A stretch of 30,351 bases of DNA from a virus, in IMG/VR virus record IMGVR_UViG_3300032315_000666, positions 1 to 30,351 of that record; one strand, written 5' to 3'. The position numbers were made by a program, and so were the translations under genes. This document shows, piece after piece, positions 7,917-15,722 of this stretch (its first letter is position 1; every line of letters begins with the position of its first letter). The notes beneath the pieces are model-generated. The model searched no databases, was not told the DNA's origin, and was given only the letters and a program-made list of their open reading frames with translations.

Positions 7917-8967
7917 ACGTCAATATAGCAATCTTAGGGATGAGTTACTGCAAGCGACTGACGATGTCCTCAATGAGGGTATCTTAGTCGACGGAGAATA
8001 CACCCACAAGTTTGAGACCTGGCTGGCTAAAAAAAACAAGTGCAATTACGCGATAGTAACACACAGTGGTACACAGGCTCTAGAGTTCATTGCCCAGTAT
8101 GTTCGTTTTCGGGCGTTATCTGATAACTCGTCGAAACCTAAGATTATACTTCCTGATCTATCATACCCTGCAACATTGAATGCATTTCTAAGCAATGATT
8201 GGGAAGTAGAACTTAGCGATACCAACAAATACGGGTGTTTACCCGTTGACAATCTAGAAGACCTCTCTAGCCTTCCGGGTATATCAAATCATGTCTATCA
8301 TTGTTATGTAGGACTGTATGGGGCCGAAGCCCCGCTTTACTTTAATAAGCGTACTATAGTAGACGGAGCACAACACTGGCTTTCAGCGTTCGGTAACGTA
8401 GGTATGGGTATGGCAATCAGTTTTGATCCTACAAAAAATCTGAATGCATCTGGGAACGGCGGCGCCGTAGTTACTCGTGACAAAGGACTCGCTGAGTTCG
8501 TGCGCGAGAAAAAAAATAACGGAAAACCAGAACACAATTATCATGGCACTAATTCTAAGATGAGCGAGATCGATTGCGCTCATCTTTTAGTCCGAGCGCA
8601 GTATATCGATGAATGGCAAGAAAGGCGCAATCAGATAGCAGAGATGTATCTGTCAGGGTTCGTCGGCCTTCCGCTAAGGTGTCTCTCAGAAGGGGCATAT
8701 CACCATTCATATCAAAAATTTGTAATCTACACCGATGATCGAAACAACCTACATTCATACCTGAAAGAACATGGTGTTGTTTCTAAGATCCATTATCCTT
8801 ATGCATTAAGTGAGCTTCCTGTCGCGACTGGCTTAGTAAAACCAAATCTGTTGAGTACCAGCGTGATGCTTAGTCGCGGCGTGCTTAGTCTTCCTATATA
8901 TCCTGAACTTACTGACATTGAAGTGACTTATGTAATTGATAAAGTAAAGAAGTTCTATGATAGATAA
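7882..8967 (+). CDS. DegT/DnrJ/EryC1-family sugar aminotransferase
   Basis: This 361-residue PLP-dependent enzyme transfers an amino group to a keto-sugar nucleotide. The Schiff-base lysine is Lys185 in SFDPTKNLNASGNGG, the usual family context. Asp161 and Gln164 in DGAQHW fit the cofactor-binding pair, and THSGTQAL near residue 60 is the phosphate-binding start. The gene overlaps the epimerase by 35 nt, so the two are co-translated. It is the last gene before a late promoter. The product could serve glycosylation of the virion or the host envelope. Confidence 0.88.
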   Translation: MTILTIPHFGLKRQYSNLRDELLQATDDVLNEGILVDGEYTHKFETWLAKKNKCNYAIVTHSGTQALEFIAQYVRFRALSDNSSKPKIILPDLSYPATLNAFLSNDWEVELSDTNKYGCLPVDNLEDLSSLPGISNHVYHCYVGLYGAEAPLYFNKRTIVDGAQHWLSAFGNVGMGMAISFDPTKNLNASGNGGAVVTRDKGLAEFVREKKNNGKPEHNYHGTNSKMSEIDCAHLLVRAQYIDEWQERRNQIAEMYLSGFVGLPLRCLSEGAYHHSYQKFVIYTDDRNNLHSYLKEHGVVSKIHYPYALSELPVATGLVKPNLLSTSVMLSRGVLSLPIYPELTDIEVTYVIDKVKKFYDR

Positions 8968-8992
8968 AGAAATTATAGAACTCGCGCAGAGG

Positions 8993-9000
8993 TATAAATA
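8993..9000 (+). promoter_or_regulatory. T4-type late promoter (TATAAATA)
   Basis: An exact T4 late consensus, TATAAATA, lies 8 bp upstream of the ATG at 9009. There is no usable Shine-Dalgarno between the motif and the start; an AGAGG lies 5' of the motif itself. The mRNA leader would be about 3 nt. Confidence 0.65.
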
Positions 9001-9008
9001 ATAGTATC

Positions 9009-9458
9009 ATGTGGTTATTAACAATCCTTCCCGTTCTATTCATTCATCTGATCTTTGCGTCCGGTGTGGTACTTGTTGCAGCATCCTTTTTATTAAGGAT
9101 GATTCCGTTTATATATTCGTATACGACTCTAATTAGGATAATAGGATTTCTCCTATTAGGAACCGGTTTATATCTCCAAGGAGGCCTTGCCTCTAAAGAA
9201 GAACAGGCAATTCGAGTTGCTAAATTAGAAGTGCAATTAGCAGCCGCGAGAACTAAAGCAGCAAAGGCAAACGTCGAAGTAGTCACTAGGTATGTTACTG
9301 AGACTCAGGTCGTTACTAAAAAGGGAGACACCGTAATCAAGTATATACGTGATAACGCTCCTGCTATCGACGGTGAATGCACTATCTCACCTGACGTAGT
9401 ACATGCACACAATCTAGCTGCTGAATTAAGCAGTGATTCGGAGCCCGACAAACCATGA
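9009..9458 (+). CDS. Inner-membrane spanin-like protein
   Basis: This 149-residue protein has two predicted transmembrane segments (about 3-27 and 38-57), then an Ala/Lys/Glu-rich coiled coil (about 62-90), a Val/Thr-rich stretch and a hydrophilic tail. The next gene is a small lipoprotein with o-spanin features, and the two overlap by ATGA. That arrangement matches i-spanin/o-spanin pairs, which disrupt the outer membrane at the last step of lysis of Gram-negative hosts. Two membrane segments are unusual, since Rz-type i-spanins have one. No endolysin or holin gene is visible nearby. Confidence 0.65.
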   Translation: MWLLTILPVLFIHLIFASGVVLVAASFLLRMIPFIYSYTTLIRIIGFLLLGTGLYLQGGLASKEEQAIRVAKLEVQLAAARTKAAKANVEVVTRYVTETQVVTKKGDTVIKYIRDNAPAIDGECTISPDVVHAHNLAAELSSDSEPDKP

Positions 9459-9754
9459 AAAAAATAATTGTCATTGCTTGCTTTTTACTCGCTTCTTGTG
9501 CCCACACCGCAGTTCCAGTAACTACTACCTTTCCAGAAGCACCAGAATTACTACGGCAAGATTGCGAAACCCTAACTCGCCTAGCTGAAAATGCCAAGCT
9601 CAGCGATGTAATGATTGCCATCACCGAAAACTATGTGAAGTACGCGAAATGTAAGAAACAGAATCAAGCATGGAACGATTGGTACAACGAACAACAGAAG
9701 ATTTTCGACACCGCTACTAAGCCAAAACCATTTTGGTCATTCGGTGAGAAGTAA
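9455..9754 (+). CDS. Outer-membrane lipoprotein, o-spanin-like (Rz1-type)
   Basis: This 99-residue protein has a lipoprotein signal (MKKIIVIACFLLASC), with lipobox LASC placing the modified cysteine at residue 15. The following TTTFPEAPELLRQDC and LSDVMIAITENYVKYAKCKKQNQAWNDWY resemble the Rz1-type pattern of a Pro-containing segment followed by an ENYxxYxxC helix. With the membrane/coiled-coil protein encoded just upstream (ATGA overlap) it would span the periplasm and fuse the membranes during lysis. Confidence 0.75.
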   Translation: MKKIIVIACFLLASCAHTAVPVTTTFPEAPELLRQDCETLTRLAENAKLSDVMIAITENYVKYAKCKKQNQAWNDWYNEQQKIFDTATKPKPFWSFGEK

Positions 9755-9755
9755 T

Positions 9756-9779
9756 AAACGGTAATCCGTTTGATAAATA
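9756..9779 (+). promoter_or_regulatory. Hairpin plus late promoter GATAAATAC
   Basis: A 6-bp hairpin (AAACGG, loop TAAT, CCGTTT; 9756-9771) directly abuts a late-type GATAAATAC with TAAATA at 9774-9779. The ATG at 9803 lies 23 bp downstream with GGAAGA between. The hairpin may limit read-through from the spanin genes. Confidence 0.5.
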
Positions 9780-9802
9780 CTTCATAACGACGGAAGACCC
9801 AT

Positions 9803-10333
9803 ATGGCCACACAAGAAATTATCAATATAGGCGCACTCCCGAATGATGGTGAGGGAGATCCATTACGCATTGCCTTCGCTAAAATCAACAATAACTTCGC
9901 GAATCTATTCTATACCTACACAAATACCAGTAGCGCATACACTACAGGTAACACATCAGGTCAAGTGATATTCGAAACTGCGGCAAATACTTTCACTATG
10001 GGTGAGTTTCATATATATTCTGCTGATGTCGTACAGAGCCAGACCATTCAAATATTTGCCCAACTGAATACATCAGGTAACACTGTAAAGTTTACTGGAT
10101 ATGGTTCTACTTTTTTCGGCAATGCATTAGCAAGATACGACATGGATGTCGTAAATGGAAACGTAAGAGTCTTGTGTGAACCATTAACATCAGACATACT
10201 ATTTCATTTTATTGCTTCACAAAATATGTGGGTGGGTAGCCCGATCGATGGGCTAGATATAGGATTAGATGGGTATGTAAGTGCAGTAATGACAACTGAA
10301 ACGAATATCCCTATAACGACAGAACAACCATAA
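9803..10333 (+). CDS. Small structural (fibre/baseplate-type) protein
   Basis: This 176-residue protein opens with EIINIGALPNDGEGDPLRIAFAKINNNFANLF. I recognise this segment from structural proteins of many marine T4-like phages, where it begins tail-fibre or baseplate-associated proteins. The remainder is Thr/Ser/Asn-rich with short beta-like strands and no membrane segment. It has its own late-type promoter and is coupled by TAATG to the first of two candidate internal head proteins. The virion role is inferred from the N-terminal motif and the late promoter. Confidence 0.7.
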   Translation: MATQEIINIGALPNDGEGDPLRIAFAKINNNFANLFYTYTNTSSAYTTGNTSGQVIFETAANTFTMGEFHIYSADVVQSQTIQIFAQLNTSGNTVKFTGYGSTFFGNALARYDMDVVNGNVRVLCEPLTSDILFHFIASQNMWVGSPIDGLDIGLDGYVSAVMTTETNIPITTEQP

Positions 10334-10740
10334 TGAGAGCCTGGGAATTTATTACAGAAGGCAAAGCCCCCGGCGATAGCGACGATGGGTTAACTAGAGC
10401 AGCGCGGCCGCTCCCCAATACTTATATTATTCCAAATCTTAAGAATCAAGACTTCTACGAATTATATAGATTTGGACTAGCGATTGCAGCAAGTCGTGCT
10501 GAAAACGGACAGGATGACGGCGTACAAAATAGTTTTAAGCACAAGTTTGAAGCAGAAAGTCTTTGGGGGGAGCATCAAGTTGTATCTTCTTTCGACCCAA
10601 ACATCGGTGATCTCATCGACCAAGCACTAAAAAAAGTTAACAAGAGTGGTAAGAAGCTAGTTAGCACTTTGACCAGTGATGAGTTGATAGACACGGGTAC
10701 AGGATCACCCATGAAGCCCTTTAAAGGATACAAGAAATGA
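10333..10740 (+). CDS. Candidate internal head protein with capsid-targeting N-terminus (paralogue 1)
   Basis: This 135-residue soluble protein begins MRAWEFITEGK, which resembles the T4 capsid-targeting sequence (MKTYQEFIAEA); ITE|G fits a prohead-protease (L/I)-x-E site. It ends SPMKPFKGYKK. The next gene, which overlaps by ATGA, has nearly the same two ends (MRAHEFITET and SPIKPFKGYKK) but a different middle. T4 internal proteins are packaged by such a tag, cleaved and injected. The middle shows no known domain. The internal-protein role is inferred. Confidence 0.65.
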   Translation: MRAWEFITEGKAPGDSDDGLTRAARPLPNTYIIPNLKNQDFYELYRFGLAIAASRAENGQDDGVQNSFKHKFEAESLWGEHQVVSSFDPNIGDLIDQALKKVNKSGKKLVSTLTSDELIDTGTGSPMKPFKGYKK

Positions 10741-11102
10741 GGGCGCATGAGTTCATTACTGAGACTAAAGGAAAACTATCTAAACGACAACAGCAATCTA
10801 CCGTTGGGTTAAATACTTTTGCAGTAAGTCAATATGATAGAACATACGATTTAAACCGAGTTATGATGGCAGTTGCTGCAACTGATGGAAAAAGTATCCC
10901 TGATTTAAGTAGCGAGAGCTGGGCAGGTAAAAATAATACCGCCCACCCTTATACTGAACTAGAACAGGATATGTTAAAGATAGCATATAAAGCAGCAGGA
11001 ATCCCCTTTAAAGATTTGAATAATGGCGATTTGTCTAGCAAAGAATTAGATAGTACACAAAACCAAAGTCCTATCAAGCCCTTTAAGGGATACAAAAAAT
11101 GA
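10737..11102 (+). CDS. Candidate internal head protein with capsid-targeting N-terminus (paralogue 2)
   Basis: This 121-residue protein is paralogous to its upstream neighbour at both ends: MRAHEFITETKGK at the N-terminus and SPIKPFKGYKK at the C-terminus. The central part (DLNRVMMAVAATDG..., ELEQDMLKIAYKAAGIPF) is helical and different in sequence. The I-T-E tripeptide at residues 7-9 is a possible prohead protease cut site. A short frame, MKKLVRALG..., overlaps the stop by ATGA and runs 22 codons to 11167, but I do not count it as a gene. Confidence 0.65.
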   Translation: MRAHEFITETKGKLSKRQQQSTVGLNTFAVSQYDRTYDLNRVMMAVAATDGKSIPDLSSESWAGKNNTAHPYTELEQDMLKIAYKAAGIPFKDLNNGDLSSKELDSTQNQSPIKPFKGYKK

Positions 11103-11224
11103 AGAAGTTGGTTCGGGCCCTCGGCAGTTCATACAACTATAAAAAAATAATACTTCATTTTAACTAGCATAAGTAATTTTACGAAAACAATAATATAAAC
11201 ATCGGCGACTGAGGCAATCATATT

Positions 11225-11275
11225 ATGATGGCACTTTGGCACCCAATTATATCTCCAAGAAAGAAAAATGCATGA
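11225..11275 (+). CDS. Possible 16-residue leader peptide coupled to the methyltransferase
   Basis: ATG at 11225 opens MMALWHPIISPRKKNA and stops at TGA 11273-11275, which overlaps the methyltransferase start in an ATGA junction. A TGAGG lies about 12 nt upstream. The methyltransferase has only a weak ribosome site, so translation through this leader could load it. The peptide is too short to judge by composition. Confidence 0.3.
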   Translation: MMALWHPIISPRKKNA

Positions 11276-11961
11276 TAGATATTAATCAAACACTAGACCT
11301 GATAAAGCTCAAGTTTTACAACGAGTACATATATACTGCCCACATATATGCTGAAGGCGACAGTCAATTTCATCAACGTCTCACCAAACAAGTAGTAGAA
11401 ACGTACATCGATCCACTGCATTTACCTAAGGATGCACACATTCTTGATTTAGGATGTGGACCGGGTTATTTTCTTGATGAAATGAAGGACAGAGAATACA
11501 CTAATCTAACTGGAGTAACATTAAGTCCTGAAGATGTCAGCATCTGTGAGAGTAAAGGTCACGCGATCAAGAAATATGATCTATCTTTCTTACCACAAAA
11601 AGACGGGTACTATGACGAATCAGTTGATTTCATCTTCCTTCGTCACGCTCTTGAACATTCACCCTATCCTGTCTTCTCATTGATGGAATACAATCGTATT
11701 CTTAAGCAGGGTTCGAAGATTTACATCGAAGTTCCTGCTCCCGACTGTGAACGACAACATGAGTATAATCTCAATCACTATAGTATTCTCGGAGCAAATC
11801 AATTAGCTGCTTTACTAATTCGCTGCGGGTTTGAGATTGATAGCTTTAACAATCTTGAATTTGATCTTCATATTCCAACCGAAGATGGCGAAACTAAAAA
11901 GGTCACTGAAAAGTATTATTGTATAGTTGCAACGAAGGCTAGACCCTTAGATATAAAATAA
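11272..11961 (+). CDS. SAM-dependent class I methyltransferase
   Basis: This 229-residue protein has motif I ILDLGCGPGYFLDEM (about residues 57-71), an acidic second-strand region (LTGVTLSPED) and the later strands VDFIFLRHALEH and GSKIYIEVPAPD, in the standard order of the Methyltransf_11/23 type. This type methylates small molecules, sugars or lipids; nothing points to DNA. With the sugar-nucleotide genes at 6963-8967 it could act on a glycan. I chose ATG at 11272; an in-frame TTG at 11236 would add 12 residues with no ribosome site. A terminator hairpin follows the stop. Confidence 0.82.
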   Translation: MIDINQTLDLIKLKFYNEYIYTAHIYAEGDSQFHQRLTKQVVETYIDPLHLPKDAHILDLGCGPGYFLDEMKDREYTNLTGVTLSPEDVSICESKGHAIKKYDLSFLPQKDGYYDESVDFIFLRHALEHSPYPVFSLMEYNRILKQGSKIYIEVPAPDCERQHEYNLNHYSILGANQLAALLIRCGFEIDSFNNLEFDLHIPTEDGETKKVTEKYYCIVATKARPLDIK

Positions 11962-11966
11962 TAAGA

Positions 11967-11972
11967 TAAATA
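11967..11972 (+). promoter_or_regulatory. Late promoter GATAAATAC overlapping a terminator stem
   Basis: TAAATA at 11967-11972 sits on the left arm of the hairpin at 11970-11995. With T4 late spacing the RNA would start near 11978, inside the left arm. A late transcript could therefore not form the hairpin, while read-through RNA from upstream could. Confidence 0.6.
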
Positions 11973-12001
11973 CTCTCACAGAAATGTGAGAGTATTTTTT
12001 T
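11970..12001 (+). terminator. Intrinsic terminator ending at the fibre gene start
   Basis: A perfect 11-bp stem, ATACTCTCACA (11970-11980) with TGTGAGAGTAT (11985-11995), is closed by a GAAA loop and followed by seven Ts (from 11995). The T run touches the ATG at 12002. The only Shine-Dalgarno-like sequence for that gene, GAGAG at about 11988-11992, is in the right arm, so the hairpin would hide it. Confidence 0.85.
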
Positions 12002-13861
12002 ATGGCCGAGCCCGAACCATCGAATGTAGCGCCCTGGTATCTACGTAATATCAACCAAGCGTTAGAACTTAACGAAGATACCGGACAGGTATTTGTTCGC
12101 ACTGGGTTTACGGGTAATATTGTTATTAGCGGTAATGTTAACATTCCCGGCAATGTTGACGCACATGTTTCAGAAATTGGAACAAGCGGGGAACTAACAG
12201 TTCCTTGGATGCCTGTCAGTATTGACGGCAACAGCAATGTTACTATATCAGGTGGCAACGTCAATGCTGCGGTTACCGGTACAGTAGCAGTTAGCGGCAT
12301 TACAGGTAACATTGCGGGTATCACCGGCAATGTCACTGTAGTAGATGGTGGCGGAAGTATTACTGTAGATGGTAATGTAGGTGTTACAGGAAATGTTAAT
12401 ATTGGCACAATGCCAAATGTTAATGCTACTATTACAGGAGGTAATGTCTCTGTATCAGGTAATGTTGGCGTTACGAGTTTAGGAAATGTCGTACTCACAG
12501 GAAACACACTTCCAGTAAGCGGTAATGTGAATGCCAATGTCAGTGGTAGCAATGTCATTGTGTCAGGTAATGTTGGTGTTTCAAGTTTAGGAAATATAAG
12601 TCTTGCAGGAAACGCATTACCTGTTACGGGTAATCTTACTGCGACTATTGATAATAATGCCAGCGTAATTATTTCTGGATTCAGCGGTGCTACTAGTGAT
12701 GCGTTTGGTAGATTGCGTGTAAGTGAACCCTACACATTATTTGACACTAATGCAAGATACTACGACCACGCGCAGTTTAGTAGTACTGTTAATGGCACCG
12801 GTAATGTGACTTATGTTGCAGCACAAAGTTCTTTCCAACTTAATGTAGGCTTGTCCGCAGGTGACTCAGTGATAAGAGAAACTAAGAAAGTATTCCCTTA
12901 CCAGCCGGGCAAAAGCCAACTAACATTGCTTACATTCTGTATGAACACCCCAAAGACAAATCTACGCCAACGTGCAGGATTGTTTGGTGCTAATGATGGT
13001 GTATTCTTTGAGAATGATGGCACATTTAACTATATGGTTATTCGTTCAGGTTCTACCGGTGTAGAAGAACGAGTAAGACAAGATGCTTGGAACGGTGATA
13101 GACTAACCGGAACAGGTGGTGCAACAAACCCATCAGGCATCGCACTATACCCAGATCGTACACAGATTTATTATGCCGATGTTGAGTGGTTAGGTGTAGG
13201 AAATGTTCGTGTAGGCTTTATCATCAACGGCACTTATATTTTATGCCACACATTTCAACATGCTAACCAACCTGGTAATACGAAAGTCTATATGACTACC
13301 GCTACATTGCCTATACGCTATGAAATCACTAATGCAGGCGCAACTAGCGGTGCTAGTATGATGACGCAGATTTGTAGCACAGTTATCAGTGAAGGTGGCT
13401 ATAACAGTTTCGGAACTACACAGACCGCAGGTACCGGAACTACAACAAAAAGACTATCTACAGGTGGCGTTTATTATCCGGTAGTGAGTATCAGACTTGC
13501 TCCCACTAGATTAGATAGTATTGTTTTCCCTAGACAGATTGATGTATTGAGTACCAGTGTAAACTATTATCGTTGGACATTGTTGCAAAATGCCACATTG
13601 ACTGGCGCTACTTTTGCAGGAACCAGTCCAACTGGCACCGTGCAATATGATTTGGCTGCAACCGCTGTCAGCGGCGGCTTAGAAATTCAATCAGGATATG
13701 CCGCAGCCAGAGAACTTACTCAACTGAGTACTGTAGATTTCTTCCAGTTCCAGTTAGGAAGAACACTGGCAGGTGTTAGTGATGTTGTCACCTTAGCATT
13801 AGCGGCAACATCAAATAACGCTGATGTATTAGCTGAATTAGGCTGGCAAGAATTAACCTAA
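12002..13861 (+). CDS. Fibre-like virion protein with GNV repeats
   Basis: This 619-residue protein has residues about 36-220 as degenerate short repeats built on GNV (TGNVNI, SGNVGVSSLGN, VSGNVNANVSG), a pattern of beta-structured fibre or decoration proteins. The remaining 400 residues form a Thr/Ser/Gly-rich, beta-type domain (for example GLSAGDSVIRETKKVFPYQPGKSQLTLL, described by its first and last parts) that I associate with conserved structural proteins of marine T4-like phages. It has a late promoter, and the terminase gene follows. The start is the ATG just after the terminator T run. An exact position in the virion (tail fibre or head fibre) cannot be told. Confidence 0.7.
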   Translation: MAEPEPSNVAPWYLRNINQALELNEDTGQVFVRTGFTGNIVISGNVNIPGNVDAHVSEIGTSGELTVPWMPVSIDGNSNVTISGGNVNAAVTGTVAVSGITGNIAGITGNVTVVDGGGSITVDGNVGVTGNVNIGTMPNVNATITGGNVSVSGNVGVTSLGNVVLTGNTLPVSGNVNANVSGSNVIVSGNVGVSSLGNISLAGNALPVTGNLTATIDNNASVIISGFSGATSDAFGRLRVSEPYTLFDTNARYYDHAQFSSTVNGTGNVTYVAAQSSFQLNVGLSAGDSVIRETKKVFPYQPGKSQLTLLTFCMNTPKTNLRQRAGLFGANDGVFFENDGTFNYMVIRSGSTGVEERVRQDAWNGDRLTGTGGATNPSGIALYPDRTQIYYADVEWLGVGNVRVGFIINGTYILCHTFQHANQPGNTKVYMTTATLPIRYEITNAGATSGASMMTQICSTVISEGGYNSFGTTQTAGTGTTTKRLSTGGVYYPVVSIRLAPTRLDSIVFPRQIDVLSTSVNYYRWTLLQNATLTGATFAGTSPTGTVQYDLAATAVSGGLEIQSGYAAARELTQLSTVDFFQFQLGRTLAGVSDVVTLALAATSNNADVLAELGWQELT

Positions 13862-13875
13862 CACTTCTAAACTAC

Positions 13876-13881
13876 TAAATA
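13876..13881 (+). promoter_or_regulatory. Late promoter CTAAATATTC, 5 bp before ATG
   Basis: TAAATA at 13876-13881, then TTCAT, then ATG at 13887. T4 late promoters start RNA about 6 nt after the last A of the motif, which here is the A of ATG. There is no Shine-Dalgarno. Confidence 0.6.
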
Positions 13882-13886
13882 TTCAT

Positions 13887-15434
13887 ATGGCAAATACACC
13901 AACCTTAATTAAGGATCCGTACAAGAAGACGGTCTTCAAGACTCAGCAAGAACTTGATGATTTCATGAAGTGCTGCGATCCAGACACAGGTTATCTATAC
14001 TTCATGGATAACTTCTTTATGATTCAGCATCCTACTAAGGGCAGCATGAACTATCACCCTTGGGAGTTCCAAGAACGATTAATTGATACATATCACAAAT
14101 ATCGCTTTAGTATCAGCCTCATGCCTAGACAGTCAGGTAAGACAACATCTGCCGCCGGCTATCTTCTTTGGTATGCAATGTTCAATCCTGATTCTACTAT
14201 TCTAATTGCAGCACACAAATACACCGGCGCACAAGAAATCATGCAGCGTATCAGATACGCATACGAAAATTGCCCTGACCACATTAAAGCTGGTGTGACC
14301 ACATACAATAAGGGTTCGCTTGACTTTGAGAATGGATCACGCATCGTGTCTGCTACTACGACTGAAAACACAGGTCGTGGTATGTCCATCACACTATTGT
14401 ATCTTGACGAATTTGCGTTCGTCCGCCCTTCCATCGCTAAAGAATTTTGGACTTCTATCACGCCTACCCTAGCAACTGGTGGTAAGGCAATTATCACATC
14501 GACCCCGAACTCAGACGAAGATCAGTTCGCTCTAATCTGGAAGATGGCCAACAAGACTGAAGATGAATTTGGTAACACGACAGACGTAGGGGTCAACGGC
14601 TTTAAGGCTTATCGTGCTTACTGGCGTGAGCAGCCCGGCAGAGATGATGCTTGGGCTGACCAGATGAAAGCTCAACTAGGCGATGATCGTTTCAACCGAG
14701 AGATAAATTGCGAATTTATTATTGCGGACGAGACTCTGATAAACCCAAACACACTGATCATGCTTGAGGGTGTTGAGCCTATCAACCGAATGGGTCAGGT
14801 CCGCTGGTATAAAAAGCCCGAGAAGGGTAGGTTATACGTAGTTGCGCTGGATCCTTCTTTAGGTACCGGAGGCGATCCTGCTGCTATTCAAATATTTGAA
14901 GCAAGTACTACTACGCAGATAGGTGAATGGAAACACAACAAAACAGACATTCCTAGTCAGGTTAAACTACTAGCAGAGATCACCAAATATATCACTGAGA
15001 TCACAGGTGAACCAAATAATATATATTACTCAATAGAAAATAATGGCATTGGGCAGGCTGCTATTGTATCATTAAACGAGTATGGAGAATCTAATATACC
15101 AGGTATCTTTATTAGTGAGCCAGGTAAAGGTAGAAGAGGATTCACTACCACTAACAAACCTAAGCTTGCCGCGTGTGCTAAATTCAAAACATTGCTAGAA
15201 TCAAAGAAGATGTCTATTCATAGCCGATCACTCATCAGCGAACTCAAAGCGTTTGTAGCTTCTGGTGGAAGCTATGCGGCTAAAGTAGGAGACCATGACG
15301 ATTTGGTAATGGCTTCACTATTAGCGGTTAGAATTATGACACAACTAGCAGATTATCACGGTGACTTAGAGAGCCAAATCAGGGACCATGATGACATTAT
15401 CCCGCCTTTACCTTTCTTTGCAGTCATTTCTTAA
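13887..15434 (+). CDS. terL: Terminase large subunit (T4 gp17 type)
   Basis: This 515-residue DNA-packaging motor protein has Walker A PRQSGKTT at residues 80-87 and Walker B LLYLDE at 170-175 followed by FAF, as in T4 gp17. The coupling-motif region TSTPNS lies near 205. The C-terminal RNase H-like nuclease shows LYVVALDPSLGTGGDP with Asp322 and Asp330, and a late DHDDLVMAS acidic cluster. It is shorter than T4 gp17 (610). The ATP-driven motor translocates DNA into the prohead, and the nuclease cuts concatemers. The start appears leaderless: a late promoter lies 5 bp upstream and there is no ribosome site. The last 11 bp overlap a gene on the other strand. Confidence 0.95.
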   Translation: MANTPTLIKDPYKKTVFKTQQELDDFMKCCDPDTGYLYFMDNFFMIQHPTKGSMNYHPWEFQERLIDTYHKYRFSISLMPRQSGKTTSAAGYLLWYAMFNPDSTILIAAHKYTGAQEIMQRIRYAYENCPDHIKAGVTTYNKGSLDFENGSRIVSATTTENTGRGMSITLLYLDEFAFVRPSIAKEFWTSITPTLATGGKAIITSTPNSDEDQFALIWKMANKTEDEFGNTTDVGVNGFKAYRAYWREQPGRDDAWADQMKAQLGDDRFNREINCEFIIADETLINPNTLIMLEGVEPINRMGQVRWYKKPEKGRLYVVALDPSLGTGGDPAAIQIFEASTTTQIGEWKHNKTDIPSQVKLLAEITKYITEITGEPNNIYYSIENNGIGQAAIVSLNEYGESNIPGIFISEPGKGRRGFTTTNKPKLAACAKFKTLLESKKMSIHSRSLISELKAFVASGGSYAAKVGDHDDLVMASLLAVRIMTQLADYHGDLESQIRDHDDIIPPLPFFAVIS

Positions 15435-15594
15435 ACTTACACCTATCACCGTGATACTTTTTGTAATTGATACTACCGGTTGTTTTCCTGCAATGTGGAC
15501 AGGTCGTCATAATTTGCGCTGAACGGCTACGTCTAGCTAATCGTTTCATGGGATTGTGGTTTACATCTTTCTTCTCAAAAGTTGTGTTTGTCAT
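15424..15594 (-). CDS. 56-residue zinc-finger protein, antisense at the terminase 3' end
   Basis: On the minus strand a 57-codon frame encodes a basic protein whose C-terminal half has TTCPHCRKT...NYKKYHGDRCK. That Cys-x2-Cys...His-x3-Cys spacing is a zinc-ribbon motif common in small phage proteins and at the ends of homing endonucleases. The N-terminal part holds KRLARRSRS, basic enough to bind nucleic acid. It overlaps the terminase stop by 11 bp and is the only minus-strand gene nearby. Upstream of its ATG lies TAAATA directly abutting the start, so a later ATG (residue 16) is possible. The plus-strand frame across the same region lacks an ATG start and motifs. Role unknown. Confidence 0.7.
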   Translation of the reverse strand: MTNTTFEKKDVNHNPMKRLARRSRSAQIMTTCPHCRKTTGSINYKKYHGDRCKFKK

Positions 15595-15722
15595 TATTTA
15601 CCAGCTCTTTGGTTTTCTTCTGATAGATTACATTGCGGGTATTAATCGAATAAATATAACTATTGCTACTTCAAAGCATTAGCGCGAGACAAGCGTTGAA
15701 ATGTTATTTATCACAGGAAGAC

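Noticed and set aside
10811-10817. GTTAAATAC late-type motif inside the 10737 gene
   Set aside because: It lies in the middle of a coding frame with no start codon at a suitable distance.
11947-12558. 203-codon minus-strand Pro/Thr/Leu-rich frame
   Set aside because: It is the reverse of the GNV repeats in the fibre gene, which explains its low complexity.
12100-12660. Short repeats in the fibre gene as a CRISPR or satellite array
   Set aside because: The repeats are in-frame, degenerate GNV codons without uniform spacers.
15467-15682. 71-codon plus-strand hydrophobic frame after the terminase
   Set aside because: No ATG start and no ribosome site; the minus strand of the same region encodes a convincing zinc finger.
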